64,000 nucleotides of DNA from NCBI RefSeq assembly GCF_018320785.1, contig NC_054879.1:48279698-48343697 (forward strand), written 5' to 3'. Position numbers and translations under genes: made by a program. How positions within the stretch are numbered: the first letter of the stretch is position 1; each line of letters begins with the position of its first letter. A model generated the notes under the pieces. It was not told the DNA's origin. It searched no databases and saw nothing but the letters and a program-made list of their open reading frames with translations. Shown here in pieces: positions 12,213 through 30,024 of the stretch. The stretch comes from Cheilinus undulatus. Taxonomy: Eukaryota; Chordata; Actinopteri; Labriformes; Labridae.

Positions 12213-12970
12213 GGTTCCTCCTCTCACTTTCACTGCAAGAAAAACAGAAAAAACAGTGAACAAAAACTTTCTTCAGTAATCAAACTAATGTTGATGAAGA
12301 GTTTGGAACTCTCTGGCATCTTAAATCCAAATAAGGTTTAAAAAACAACAGCTCCAGCCTCATTATTATTATTATTATTTGGAGGGATAGGTAATGAAGA
12401 AAACACGTCTTTATAAAGCTGCACAATAAACCACAGAAACAGGAGTAAGAAACTTCATGGAATGAATATATCTTCAATATAAATTAACTGATCACAAACA
12501 TAGCTTTTTATTCATTTTGCCTGTTTGGTCTTTTCACTTGGGCACAAAAGCTTGAAACCATCGTCCTCACTGTCCGATCGGCCATGCTGCACATGCAAGA
12601 ATGTTTTAACTACTGCTAATCCTAAATGATTTTAATGATATTTAATGAACACTGACCCTGAGTGGAGCATTGATCTGCTATTTCTTAAAAGGGCCAAGAG
12701 TTAGTGACAACAAGGTAGTGGCTTATTAAAACCTTTCAGCCTGATAAATGTGTTTAATTCACGAGTTATTACTTATTAAATGTCTGACTGTCATTCTGAT
12801 TTGATCTTTAAACAAACAGTTATATTATCTGGACTTATCCTTAACATCTATAAAAGACCAGCATGTTAAAGGAAGTGCATGCATGTGAAAGGCTCAGAAT
12901 CACATTAGGAAACTTTACTCCAGTCATAAGAAGGGCGCTCTAATCCATGTGGTGCATGTTGAGTCTAAGC

Positions 12971-13884
12971 CAGTGGTTCTCAAATGGTTTGGCACGAGGC
13001 AGGTCAAGGTGTGCCTTGGGGATCTGGCTGGGCCCCTGAAAAACCCCAGTAATGGACCCTCCCAGTCATGATTTATTGATGATATCAGTGTGTGTGTGTC
13101 TGGCTAAAAGTTACCTCATTTTACAGCTATTATTGAGTAGAAATTGGTGTTAAAATTATTCATTCATGCTACTTTTAACCAAATTAACCAATTTTTCTAC
13201 CCATTCTGCCACTTATTTTGACAACTTAAAACATGTTTGCTGCTTTTTTGGGGTGCAAGTCTTTTGGAACTTTTTGCCACATTTTACCAATTTTTGCTAC
13301 CTTTTGCAGGTTTTTGCCTGCTGTTGCTATTATTTGGATATTTTTTGCCAATTTTGTCATCACTTTTTACCACCTTTTAGCAACTTTAACCCTTTTTGCC
13401 ACTTTTCTGCCACTTGTAACCTATTTTATCATTATTGACACTTTTAACCCATATTTGACACCTTCCTGCTAATTTTCACTCACTTTGCTTTTGTTTGGCC
13501 ACTTTTTTGTCTAATTTTGCCCATTTTTAAATCACTTTTAACCATTTTTACCACCATGTTTTGCCTCTTTTAACCCATTTTTTTGGCCCCTTATGCCAGT
13601 TGATAACCGTTTTTTACTTTGTCTTGCCACTTTTTGTCCAATTTTCCCATGTTTTTTCATCACTTTAACCAATTTTTGCCACCTTTCAGCCACCTTTTGC
13701 CCACTTTTGCCACCTCCAGTGTGCTGGGCCCCAGCAAACCTCTCCCCATTATTCCCCCCTTATGGGCCACCTTGACTGTTATTTTTTAAAAAGTCTATTT
13801 TGTACTGATATGGATATGGTGTGCCTTGAGAATTTGGATTCAACCTTAGGTGTGCCTTGGGCAGAAAAGGTTTGAAAACCACTG
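12971..13884. mobile_element. hAT (Charlie-like) nonautonomous element
   Basis: Starts CAGTGGTTCTCAAATGG and ends TTTGAAAACCACTG. It is flanked by GTCTAAGC (12963-12970) and CTCTAAGC (13885-13892), an 8-bp duplication with one mismatch. Both arms contain GTGTGCCTTGGG-type sequence. From about 13180 to 13720 it holds the periodic TTTTGCCACTTTTAACCC filler. In the 5' UTR intron of dnajb2. Confidence 0.85.
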
Positions 13885-14263
13885 CTCTAAGCCATTCATA
13901 AAACATGGTTTCTTTTCAATTGACTATGTATGGAAGACAATTAGGGCCACTGAAGACAAAAATTTGAAACACACCATTTTTTTTACGTGTAAAACAAAAG
14001 TCAGAATTCTGATGGAGAAGCATTTTGGGAAGGTTCCCCACTGTTTGAAGTTTTCTCCGTTTGTGGATAATGGCTCTCACTGTGGCCTCAGAAATGTCTT
14101 TCTAACCCTTTCCAGACTGAAAGAGGTCTTTGTTTCTTTCTGACTTTAACCTCAAAATTCTGACCTTTTCCTCATAAGTGAAAAAAAAAAAAAACGTGTC
14201 TCAATTATTTTTTTCGGTGGCATTAATCCTCTTCCTTAAAAATGTGATGGAAATTTTATGATT

Positions 14264-15102
14264 TGTCATGGTCCAGGTTTTGATTTACTATGTTCTTGAG
14301 TTCCCCAGTGTTTTTCTGTGTTTATTCTTTGTATTTTGTGCTTTATGTAGTATCGTGTTCCAGTGTTTAGTTATTCTTCATTTTTTGTATTGTTCTAGTG
14401 TGTTTGTAAATCCTTGTGCCTCCCTGTGTTTGAGTTTACTGTCATGATCCTGATTTTGTTTAGTTATTAGGTGTTTTATGTGGCCTTTGTGTTTCTAGGG
14501 TGTGTTTCTATGTGTAGTTCTAGTGGTTTTGTAATCCTTTTACCTCCGTGTCTGAGTTTCTCTCCTTGAGTTGTGTTCTTTGTATTCCCTTTGGGTGTTA
14601 GTTTGCTGTCTTTGTATCCTGCTGTGTTTTTAGTGTTTCCTTATTGTAGCTTCTAGTGTACTGTTTAGTTGTCTTTGAGTCTGTGTGCTCCTTGTGTAGT
14701 GTTCCATGTTTCCTGTTTCATTTTGGAGTTGCCTTCCTTTGTGTAACTCCAGTTTTGCTTCCTGCCTCAGTTTCCCTCCTCTGTGATCGCCCTCACTAGT
14801 TTCACCTGAGTCTCGTTTACCTCACCTGTCTCTCCTTGTCTAATCACTACCTGTGTATTTAGGTTCTGTGTTTCTCCCTGTCTTTTGTCAGTTCATTGTT
14901 GGCCGTCTGACATTTGAAGTTGCTGCTGGTGTTATTCCTCAAGTCTTCGTGTTTTCAGAAACCTTTCGTTACCTGGATTATTTTTGTAGATTGAAGTCGT
15001 TTTTGTTAAAGTTTTTTTTCTTGGATTTTTGTTAATTATATTTTCACTTTGATTTATCTGCAACTTTGGTCCTCCGTTTTGAGTTTTTCAACAGTCATGA
15101 CA
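14264..15102. mobile_element. Putative TGTCATG...CATGACA element
   Basis: TGTCATGGTCCAGG at 14264 and CATGACA ending at 15102 form a short inverted terminus, flanked on both sides by GATT. The interior is strongly T/G-rich on the plus strand, with repeated TTCTAGTG and TTTGTATT phrases and a second TGTCATGATCCTG at 14441. It could be a solo LTR-like unit or a MITE. No ORF. Confidence 0.4.
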
Positions 15103-15376
15103 GATTTTATTCATTAATAACGTACCAGCAGATGTTAGCTTTGGTTTAACAGTTCATTATAAATTTGGTGAAATATTATTCCTATACATCATATAAAATC
15201 AGTACATCCACAGATAGGAAGACTTCTGCTGATATGTAGTCTACAGAAATCTGATATCAGCTGTGAAATATCGGTACTGAACTTGTGACTTCTGATGACC
15301 TGTACAGCCAATGTGTTGGCTATAAAAGTCTCCCTGTCTCAGCTGTAGATGTAGGCCATACAGACAAATAAGTTAA

Positions 15377-15460
15377 TAATAATAATAATCATAACTTTAT
15401 TTGTATAGCACCTTTAAAAACAGAGGTTTGCAAAGTGCTTTGACTATAAGCACAAACACA
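15377..15460 (+). repeat. Dispersed repeat, TTTATTTGTATAGCACC core
   Basis: An AATAATAATAATC run is followed by ACTTTATTTGTATAGCACC and CAAAGTGCTTTGACTATA, a sequence I recognise as very common in fish genomes (retroelement tail). The rest of 15460-16540 shows nothing beyond AT-rich DNA. Confidence 0.5.
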
Positions 15461-16545
15461 AATAAAACAAAGCATCATCATAACACAAGCAAAGAACATA
15501 ACAAGACAAAACCACATCAACAGGGGAACCCATGAAAGATAAAGCCAGCAAAGTAACATCAGAATCATCCTAGTGGACCCATTACAGAGCCTGAAGACAT
15601 GACAAGGTGGAAATACAGTATGAAATTAGTAAAATTAAAGACCAAGTATAAAAACAAAACTAAAAACTCAGAATAACCTAGACAAATCCAGGCAACACAG
15701 GAACCCAGCTACATAAAAAAGAGACCTAAGGACCAGAGATGTAAGAACAATAAAATAATAAGAGGAGACAAAAAGGAAGGAAGGAAGTTAGTAGAGTTGG
15801 ATGGACCAACAGACCTATGTCAGCTGAAGACTTTTTCTTTATTCATCATCATCCCTTAAACTTTAAAGTGTGTTTACAGGACGAGGATTTGTGAATTCAT
15901 TTATCCACAAACTTTAAATTGTGCATTTAAGGACTGATGTTTTAGGTATGAGCTACATTTAAATAACAGTATCAGCTAAAATTGATGGTAAACATCGGCA
16001 AAAATAAAATATTGTGCATCCCAAATGAACAGAGCTTAACAAATGTATCAGACCAGCTGTCATATCTGTCTCAGAGACCATCCAGCATCATGAAGTGCTT
16101 TAATGCGGACTCTTTCATTTTCAGTCAGCTCTCCACGTTTCACCATGTTGAACAGGAATGAGGAATTTCAAACTAAATTCACCCAAATGTGAGTCGGCTC
16201 ACTGGGCTTCTCTGACAAGTCAGAAATGAATCAAGCATAACATTCAAGCACTAAAACTCATTTTTCTCTTCAGGAATGACAGTAAATAACTATATTATAA
16301 CTATATATATTGACATATTAATCAAGAAATATTAACGTGCTTTACTATTTTTTCAGTTTTTTGTAAATCAGTCATTTTGAAAATTCATGGATAACAATAA
16401 TAATTCTATTTTAGCATTAAAAATATCATCTGGGTTAGAGAGCTTCTACATGTTGGTGTATTAACCGTTGCACAAACATCAAAATGATTTCTGTAATTAC
16501 CAATGCTGTTAATTTAGGGCAGCTGTGGCAGAAACCTGACTGTGG

Positions 16546-16563
16546 TTAGGGTTAGGGTTAGGG
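16546..16563 (+). repeat. Short interstitial telomere-like repeat
   Basis: Three perfect TTAGGG units in a row. Too short to imply chromosome fusion; may reflect break repair or chance. Confidence 0.8.
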
Positions 16564-17055
16564 TGGGCTGATACATTTGATAAACACTGTACAGTATTAG
16601 ACACCAGTTAAATATGGTAGCCGTTGGCATGGCAACATGACCTAACGGTCAGTCACACAGTCATTAGTCATGCTAACCACCATGCTAACCCCATTAGTCC
16701 ACAGTAGCTCAGGTTCTGGTGGGACTTCCAGACTGAAAACGACTGAAGTTAACTTCCTACGTCCCCTCAGGAGCAGCCGTGCTCACACTGGTGTGACTAC
16801 TCTGTTATTTCTAGAGTCATGGCCTCTGACAGCTGCTGCTGACATGACCGCAGGCCTACGTCAACTTAGAGCAGCGCATCAGAGCCACTGAACACACGCA
16901 CGTTCACCTGACATGAGAACACAGGTGGGCCTTTAGGTGACTTTATTTCATATTTCTGTTGCCAGCGTTTGTCTGTTAACTATCCTGGTAAAGTTACACA
17001 TCTATGACCATCGGGGGCGAGTCTAACTTCTACCAGCTAGCCAAACTGTACTCAC

Positions 17056-17380
17056 CGTGACGCTAATGTACGGTCGGTGGTGTTCCGCTGGGCTAGCAGC
17101 GATGAATTAGTCAGACCGGGGTGGTCCAGGAATGCGCCCCCTCCTCTCTCCGTGACAGCCGCACAGCCACCCTCCTCCCTCAGCCTTCCTCTCCACCGCC
17201 CTGGTACAGTATGTCCGCAGACTACCGTTACGCCTCTGCGGTCTAATGAACGGACCCCGCCGGGGAAACTAGCGGACTGTAGTCCCGTATCTGTGGTCCC
17301 GTTTAGCTGCACGCGCGACGTCACTCCCGACTCAGAGAGGAAAACAGAGCGTCTAGAACATGCCAGCGCTGTGACGTCAC
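17056..17380 (-). promoter_or_regulatory. CpG-rich promoter and noncoding first exon of dnajb2
   Basis: On the minus strand GCGTCACG|GTGAGT forms a strong donor with the exon ending at 17056. It pairs with the acceptor TTCTTGCAG just upstream of the coding start (exon resumes at 12232). The region is CpG-rich against AT-rich surroundings, with no TATA box seen. It holds a palindromic CRE (TGACGTCA, 17372-17379) and a second CRE-like CGACGTCA at 17316-17323. The exact transcription start is unknown. Confidence 0.6.
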
Positions 17381-17432
17381 GAGACCAGCCGTCTCAGCGC
17401 CAGCCTGTTGCTCAGTGATAACATAGAGCACA

Positions 17433-18120
17433 GGTGTCAAACTCCAGGCCCGGGGGCCGAATCCGGCCCCTGGAACAGTTAAATCCGGCCCTTAGATGAT
17501 CAGATATTTCCGTTCCAACTGTCCCATCAGTCTGAGGTCTGCAGATTTAACTCAAGTATAAAAATGTGAACTTATCCTGATGATTTAAGATTTCTTTTTA
17601 AGTCATAAAATCTGAAAAAATAAGGAGTAAAAATATTTAGATAAGAAGTCAGGAATGTGGGAGAAGAAACTAATTTGTGTTTTAATTTCACATTTTCAAT
17701 GTAGCATCTCACAATCAGGACTCAAATGTAGGATTTTAACTTTTAATTTCATACTTTCAGCATTTACACTCATAATTTTGACTTCTCATAGAATATTTGG
17801 AGCTTTAAGATTCATAATTAAAAATTTTTGAGTGATATTTTGACCTTTTAAACCAGTTATTTTATATTTTATCTCATATTTTCAACTCCAAAGTTTGACT
17901 TCATAATCCCATAGTTTGACCTTTTAGGCTCGCAATTTAAAATTTTGAATCATGTTTTGACTTTTAATTTCATGATTACAATTTGATTTCATATTTTGAC
18001 CTTTTAAACTCATGATTTTGACTTTCTTTCTAATATATTTGCCGTTAAAAAAACATTATTTTTCAGTTTTAATTTCATGTTTTGACCTTTTTGAACTAAT
18101 ACATTTACTTTCCTCAGATT
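17433..18120. mobile_element. Probable transposon with GGTGTCAAACTCCAGGCCC start
   Basis: CAGGTGTCAAACTCCAGGCC followed by CCGGCCC motifs is a typical fish transposon terminus. It leads into a degenerate repeat of TTTTGACCTTTTAA/TTTCATATTTTGAC units to about 18100. The right end was not found. Confidence 0.45.
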
Positions 18121-18397
18121 GTGAGCCTCTACATTTATCTATTTGATTTATTAGTTTATAAAACATTCATACCTGACTGTATCTAATACTGGGATAGCTG
18201 ACCTCTTCCCTCTGATATTAAACGTTTTAGTAGACCACTCCTCCCTGTTTCTATTATAACTATCCTGACCTGTTGACCCGGATGCTTCCCAAAGAATATC
18301 TCTCTTTTAGTCTTCGTGCTATTCAAGCTATTAATATTAAGTGCTGTTACATAATAGTACATGTGGTTAATAATTCCTCCAGTAGGCTACTCTAGGG

Positions 18398-20764
18398 CAG
18401 TGGTTCTCAACGTTGGGGTCGGGACCCCATTTGGGGTCACGAGACACTTAGAGGGGGTCTCCAAATGACCTAAAAGAATTAAGAATATTTTTTAAATGAC
18501 ACTGTTTCCACTTTACACTAATTTTGCCAAATTTTAACCCATTGTCCTTATTTTTTCCCACCAAGATTAAACACCATTTTTGCCCTTTTTTAACCTTTTC
18601 CACCGCTCTTTTCCATGTTGTTTTTCCAATTCTAAACCGATTCTTGCCACTTAACCCTAATGTTGACTCTATTATTGCCACTGTGAACCAATTTTATGCC
18701 CAATTGTTCCTATTTCAACCGCATTTCATTATCTGAAATTCCTATTTTTGCCAGTTTAACCAATTTCTGCCAATATCTGCCTATTTTCTTTCTCAGTTAA
18801 CATTTTTTTGCCAGTTTATATCAATTTTTCATTCCATTTCACCAAATTTCCACCCATTTTTGCCAAATTAAAGCCTCCCAGTCACTTTTAACTCCATATT
18901 ACCACTATCTACAGCACTGTAACCTATTTTAACCCCTTTTTTCTTTTATTTTTTCCATTTTTATCCAATTTTTGCCACTTCTAACCCATTTTTGCTGCTA
19001 AAATACAATTTCACTGCCTTTTCCACCATATTCTTTGCCATTATTAACCCATTTAAGAAATTTTAACCCATTTTCATTCTTTTTCAACAAAAGGGATTTA
19101 CATTTTTAAGAAGGCTTTTTACTAAACAAATGATCAAAAAGAAGATTTTTTTTTCTTTTTTAATAAGAATGTTTTTTTTTTTTTCAGGTTAAATATAAAA
19201 TATATATATATCACAGCTTAACTTTAAAATTGACCATGATTTTGCTGACCTAAATGGGCCTGTAGTTCGGATGGGCTTTAGAAAGCTCTCCTCTTTATCC
19301 CCCTCATGGACGGCCTTGTCTCCACATGACTGTTCTAGAATGTTCCTGGCTGTGTTCATCCACCTTCAGCTACAGGGGGGGTTCCTGGTCTCTGGCACCT
19401 TTATTTTGGGGGTCCCTGGTCTCTGGCACCTTTATTTTGGGGGTTCCTGGTCTCTGGCACCTTTATTTTGGGGGTCCCTGGTCTCTGGCTCCTTTATTTT
19501 GGGGGTCCCTGGTCTCTGGCACCTTTATTTTGGGGGTCCCTGGTCTCTGGCACCTTTATTTTGGGGGTTCCTGGTCTCTGGCACCTTTATTTTGGGGGTC
19601 TCTGGTCTCTGGCTCCTTTATTTTGGGGGTCCCCGGTCTCTGGCTCCTTCATTTTGGGGTCTCTGGTCTCTGGCTCCTTTATTTTGGGGGTCCCCGGTCT
19701 CTGGCTCCTTCATTTTGGGGTCTCTGGTCTCTGGCTCCTTTATTTTGGGGGTCCCCGGTCTCTGGCTCCTTCATTTTGGGGTCTCTGGTCTCTGGCTCCT
19801 TTATTTTGGGGGTCCCCGGTCTCTGGCACCTTTATTTTGGGGGTTCCTGGTCTCTGGCTCCTTTATTTTGGGGGTCCCTGGTCTCTGGCTCCTTTATTTT
19901 GGGGGTCCCTGGTCTCTGGCACCTTTATTTTGGGGGTCCCCGGTCTCTGGCTCCTTTATTTTGGGGGTCCCTGGTCTCTGGCTCCTTTATTTTGGGGGTC
20001 CCCGGTCTCTGGCTCCTTCATTTTGGGGTCTCTGGTCTCTGGCTCCTTTATTTTGGGGGTCCCCGGTCTCTGGCACCTTTATTTTAGGGGTCCCTGGTCT
20101 CTGGCACCTTTATTTTGGGGGTCCCCGGTCTCTGGCTCCTTTATTTTGGGGGTCCCCGGTCTCTGGCACCTTTATTTTGGGGGTCCCCGGTCTCTGGCTC
20201 CTTTATTTTGGGGGTCCCCCGTCTCTGGCTCCTTTATTTTGGGGGTCCCCGGTCTCTGGCTCCTTTATTTTGGGGGTCCCCGGTCTCTGGCACCTTTATT
20301 TTGGGGGTCCCCGGTCTCTGGCTCCTTTATTTTGGGGGTCCCCCGTCTCTGGCTCCTTTATTTTGGGGTCTCTGGTCTCTGGCTCCTTTATTTTGGGGGT
20401 CCCCCATCTCTGGCTCCTTTATTTTGGGGTCTCTGGTCTCTGGCTCCTTTATTTTGGGGGTCCCCGGTCTCTGGCTCCTTTATTTTGGGGGTCCCCGGTC
20501 TCTGGCACCTTTATTTTGGGGGTCCCCCGTCTCTGGCTCCTTTATTTTGGGGGTCCCCCATCTCTGGCTCCTTTATTTTGGGGTCTCTGGTCTCTGGCTC
20601 CTTTATTTTGGGGGTCCCCGGTCTCTGGCTCCTTTATTTTGGGGGTCCCCGGTCTCTGGCTCCTTTATTTTGGGGGTCCCCGGTCTCTGGCTCCTTTATT
20701 TTGGGGGTCCCCGGTCTCTGGCTCCTTTATTTTGGGGGTCAGGGGCTGAAAAGGTTGACATCCC
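18398..20764 (+). mobile_element. hAT MITE carrying an expanded 31-bp minisatellite (copy 1)
   Basis: The left end CAGTGGTTCTCAACGTTGGG matches copies 2 (30025-31597, inverted) and 3 (59678-60700). Next come GGGGTCGGGACCCC, the TTTTGCCA/TTTTAACCC filler (18500-19080), a unique bridge, the minisatellite, and GGGCTGAAAAGGTTGACATC. The last bases of the right terminus appear replaced by another minisatellite-like fragment, so only the left flank CTCTAGGG is recognisable. Confidence 0.8.
19381..20740 (+). repeat. 31-bp minisatellite, about 44 units
   Basis: The unit is GGTCTCTGGCTCCTTTATTT followed by TGGGGGTCCCC, with variants GGCACC/GGCTCC, CCTGG/CCCGG/CCCCG/CCCCA and a 30-bp form with GGGGTCTCT. 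The GGGGTCCCC core is self-complementary. The open frames of up to 492 aa reflect the absence of stops in the unit. They are not supported as genes, because the reverse-complement array elsewhere is equally open. Confidence 0.95.
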
Positions 20765-20789
20765 GGTCTCTGGCTCCTACAGATGACCT

Positions 20790-21480
20790 GGATGTTGCAG
20801 TCATGTCTGTATAGAACACTTGTGACTCTGTGAACTCCGTGTTGAGTGACTGCAGTGTTTATCTCGGTGGACCAGTGTTTCAGGGAATTCAGCTTTCAGT
20901 TGATTATTTGTACTCCAGGCCCTCTGTGTTCTTAGTCTGTGCATTTATGATAAAGCTTGCATGGACTTTATCACCATGCACAAAACCCCCATGATAAGCC
21001 ACCGACAATGCTGCCATCTAGTGGTTAAATGATGCAACTGCATGTAAAGTCTAGCCAAGTCCACTGTAATCTTGTGACTGATCAATAATGATGAAATGAC
21101 AGGAAACTGGCAAAGGGAGGGTGGACTAAAATGTCCTTTGTTTATGAAATGGAAGCACTGTTAAAAAGATTCTTTGGAAAACTGCTGAAAACCTTTGTTC
21201 AGCGTACAATCAGTCTTTATGTTGGCTTTTATGAAAGTACATGAATGAGGCTATAGGTTCGTATGCACCTTAGAATTCATTCCACAGTTCACGTTATAAG
21301 AAACCAGTTCCTTATGAAGGTTAAATGCAAAGTTTAAAAGCCTTTGATCATCACAGATGACACAGCATAAAGGCCTCCATGTCTTTTTTTTACAGGGTAT
21401 TAGAATATTATTTAAGCTGGTCAGGATATTTCCAAGCTATGCTAGGCTGAAAATGATCACAAGTTCATTCAAAAGGTTCT
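20790..21480. other. Intergenic stretch without recognisable features
   Basis: Ordinary AT-rich sequence between the hAT element and the 3' end of tubulin gene A. No ORF, splice pair or repeat structure was recognised. Confidence 0.5.
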
Positions 21481-21489
21481 TGATAATTT

Positions 21490-21495
21490 TTTATT
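21490..21495 (-). terminator. Poly(A) signal of alpha-tubulin gene A
   Basis: AATAAA on the minus strand, about 110 bp downstream of the TGA stop. Confidence 0.7.
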
Positions 21496-21606
21496 CATAA
21501 CACTGTAATTTTACCACCACATTATCAGAGTGTTGCTAGGAATGTACTATGACTTTCATGATAATTTGGAATGTGTGATGGCAAAGCCCAGATTATTTTT
21601 GGCTCT

Positions 21607-26933
<5,327 letters not shown>

Positions 26934-27080
26934 TTTGTCTGCTTGTCCTTCGACTGACGTTGAGGATTCAGATACAAGGCAGAAGTGCGGAGGAGAGGGA
27001 GAGTCAGGGTTTATATAGGCAAGGATGTGGAGGGGGCAGGCAGGAAACCACAGCAGGCAGCTGCAGAGCTCATTGGCGGG
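26934..27080 (-). promoter_or_regulatory. TATA/CCAAT promoter and 5' UTR of tubulin gene A
   Basis: On the minus strand a TATATAAA box (27017-27010) lies about 80 bp upstream of the ATG, and a CCAAT box (27076-27072) about 55 bp further upstream. The 5' UTR runs directly into ATG|GTGAGT. A GA-repeat lies at about 27102-27119. Confidence 0.75.
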
Positions 27081-27786
27081 AGAGAGAGGAGCAGTTTAAA
27101 CAGAGAGAGAGAGAGAGAAGGGAAGTCCCTATGCTGTGTCATATAATCCACCCATATGTTGATTCTGCCTCGTCCCTCAGTCAGAGACTACTAGCTCCCT
27201 GCTAAAACGACCCATTTTCTTCAGACCCCTCCTCCAGGTCTTCCCTGTGTTTCTGACCTTTCATTCACCAACCATGATGCCGTTTATTTACACACAAACC
27301 TGTTTTATCAGGGAGCTGCAGGAGGCGGTCAGGACAGCAGACTTCACCACACTTAACAGCATTACCGAAGACTCCAGCGCTGAATAATCGGGGCCTGAAC
27401 ACCAACCTCAGTGGGGACAATATTGAAACTGTAGGTCAGGGGTCAGGGGTCATCAGATACACTTGTACAAGTGCCAGCCTACATCTATGCAGACACTGTG
27501 AGGTCTGGTGTGTTAAATAAACTAGATCAAATAAATGGTTTTGTATAACCATTGAATTTTCTTTGAAATGTACCCTAAGGCTAACCCTTTACCAGTGATC
27601 TCACAGTTAAATCCCTATACTAGAGCCAGCCACAAGGGGGCGACTGAGATATTTGAGCCACGTATTCCTGGAGCTGCCATGTTTGATGTGAATATGCTGC
27701 ATCCTCATTGATGAAAAACACGAGAGAAAAAGATATTCTGTTTTAAAGGTCACGTATTCTACCCTTTTAAGACAAGTTTATATCGT

Positions 27787-28204
27787 ACGACGGAGCATTA
27801 GGGCCCCACGAAGAGAAAAAAAATAAACAAATTAAATTTTTTCCTGACATTACGAGAATAAAGTCAATATTACGAGAATAAAATATTACAAGAAAGAAAG
27901 TCTGCTGCGGCGCCGCCCCCGTTAAAATGAACAATGCTGAGCATCTTGTGAAGCTAAACTTTAATATCAGTTTCACAAATAAGGAAATACTTCATCTTTT
28001 GGCACATCAGCATCAAATTATTATCAGATCAGGACAATACTCTGTGGTAGAGCCGCAGCGCCGTGGCAGACTGTCTTTCCTGTAATATTCTATTCTCGTT
28101 ATATTACGACTTTTTTCTTGTATTATTACGACTTTATTCTCATAATATCAAAAACAATGTTATTCTTATTTTTCTCTCTCTGTGTGGCCCTAATACTCCG
28201 TCGT
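27787..28204. mobile_element. MITE with ACGACGGAG inverted ends
   Basis: Left ACGACGGAGCATTAGGGCC and right GGCCCTAATACTCCGTCGT are inverted with one mismatch. The interior has repeated ATTACGAGAATAAAGTC-type units in both orientations around a GC-rich centre (GCGGCGCCGCCCCC). A partial relative lies at 53560-53835. Confidence 0.75.
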
Positions 28205-28335
28205 TCTCTTGGGGCCATCCTCCAAATGTACAGGAAACACTCTCTAAACCAGTTTTGTTTTTTCACTGATTCTCAGGTTTCACATTTTGTCGTACTCCCC
28301 TTAGAGAATTATTCCAACTAACTCCAGGTTTTTCC

Positions 28336-28336
<1 letters not shown>

Positions 28337-28363
<27 letters not shown>
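28337..28363. repeat. Long T-tract
   Basis: About 27 consecutive T after CCTT, possibly the tail of a minus-strand retroposed sequence. Confidence 0.8.
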
Positions 28364-28366
<3 letters not shown>

Positions 28367-28559
28367 CAAGGATGAGTTGGAGACCAAATTGATCACAAGC
28401 TTGCATTTCCATTATAGCGTTGGGGCCATGGGGCAAACCATGGGAAACAGTTTTTCTGCTTTTTGACGTGTTCTGGGTTAAATATTTATTCAAAACCCTG
28501 CAGTGCTGAAATCAATCATCATCAAACCTAATCCCACACTGATCCTGAATACATTCATG

Positions 28560-29235
28560 CATTAGTATCAGGGTGTTGTCACAGCGCCACCTCCTGACAG
28601 TTGGAAGTTTCCTCCTTTGAATTTTGAATTGTACTTCAAAACCAGCTTTAATCACTCAGAATCCCCAAACCTGCCGACTAGGCTTCTGATTTCAGGTAGG
28701 CATGTGGATCATCATCAGTCCTACGAGAAATGATCTTGGACCCATGCTCAAATCCCAACAGGAAGTCCACCAGCTTCATCTCCCTTTCAAAATAAGACAT
28801 TTTTAATGGTGCCAAATGACTTTGATCTGTCATAACATTATTCTATGTTCTTCAGCGTTCTCAGGATGATACTCACGCCCACATACTGTTCAAAGATCTC
28901 ATCATGGCGCCCCCTAATGGCAACAGGAAGTTACACAAATGGCCATATCTTCACTCTTCTTACTCTGCTGAACCTGTTGAGCTCTGATTTTGAAAGACAG
29001 GCTTCAGCAATCGTCTCCAGCACAGCCATGTTTCATTAAAGGATGACTCAGTGGCGATGGCGATGGTTTCGATATTTTCACAGGAAGTTGGCATAGCTCT
29101 CATATGAAACGTCTGATTGCCTTTAAATTTCACATTTATGATCAGTGTCTGCCCCTTTACAAATTTAAATGCCAGTGTCATTGTTTTTCTGTAGCGCCAC
29201 CTACTGGACAAAGCCAGTAGCACCTCTTACACCTC
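28560..29235. repeat. Degenerate repeat with GCGCCACCTxxTGG motifs
   Basis: CAGCGCCACCTCCTGACAG (28580), GGCGCCCCCTAATGGCAACA (28907) and GTAGCGCCACCTACTGG (29192), each near ACAGGAAGT-like sequence, suggest a decayed repeat of roughly 300-bp spacing. No coding frame. 29240-30016 shows only ordinary sequence, including a G-run at 29812-29819. Confidence 0.4.
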
Positions 29236-30024
29236 TTCTTTTAAGTGTATAAGGTAAATATTTAGTCCTGGCCATCTCACACCTACAGCTCTTGCTTTCT
29301 CATACTGCCATCTGGTGTTGACAGTGAGTATTACCTCATATACAAAGTTCATGTTGTAACAATGTCTTCACTCACGTGAATAATGACACAGTAACGATGT
29401 GGTAAACAGGGTTTTATTATGCTGCAGTGAATGAACATAGAGCAGCTAGTGTTCCAGAGAATCTGCTGCTAATCATGGTTTCAGTTCAGGAAATACAAAA
29501 AGAACAAACATGAACCCAACAAAGATGAAGGCATTAAAAACTAGAACTTTTTAGAAATGTCGAGGCAAGTTTTCTGCTTCTCCCCTTTTTCCAACAGTCT
29601 GATCCCAGAGCAGGGAATTCTGCAGAACTGGGATCTCATTGCTGCTGCAGGCCTCTGTCTGAGTATGAGCTACACAAACAACTCCAGCCAGTGAGCTGGA
29701 GGCTTCTTTCTCCCTCTCTCCCGCTCTCACAAAGACTCACAGCTGAATGGCATATAGAAACTGACATAGGAGCCCTTTCATAACTTACATTCCTCATGTG
29801 AGAGTACAGAGGGGGGGGAGGTGCACAGAGGGGAGGGTTTGGTCTGAGTCTCTCGGTCTGATACAGCAGGAAGAAAAGAAATGGTAAAGAACATTTCCTA
29901 CCCACGTGGTGAACCACATTCTGCTAGATTCAACCCTGAAGTTTAGGTTTTCAAGTGTTTTGTGTCACAGTGTTGTACTTTTACTTCAACAAGTTCTTTA
30001 GGCACTCAGGGAGCTGCTCTAGAT

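Noticed and set aside
19271..20814. Overlapping plus-strand ORFs of 223-492 aa rich in GSLVSGTFILG
   Set aside because: They are translations of the 31-bp minisatellite, open in three frames because the unit lacks stops. The inverted array at 30051-30985 is open on both strands as well.
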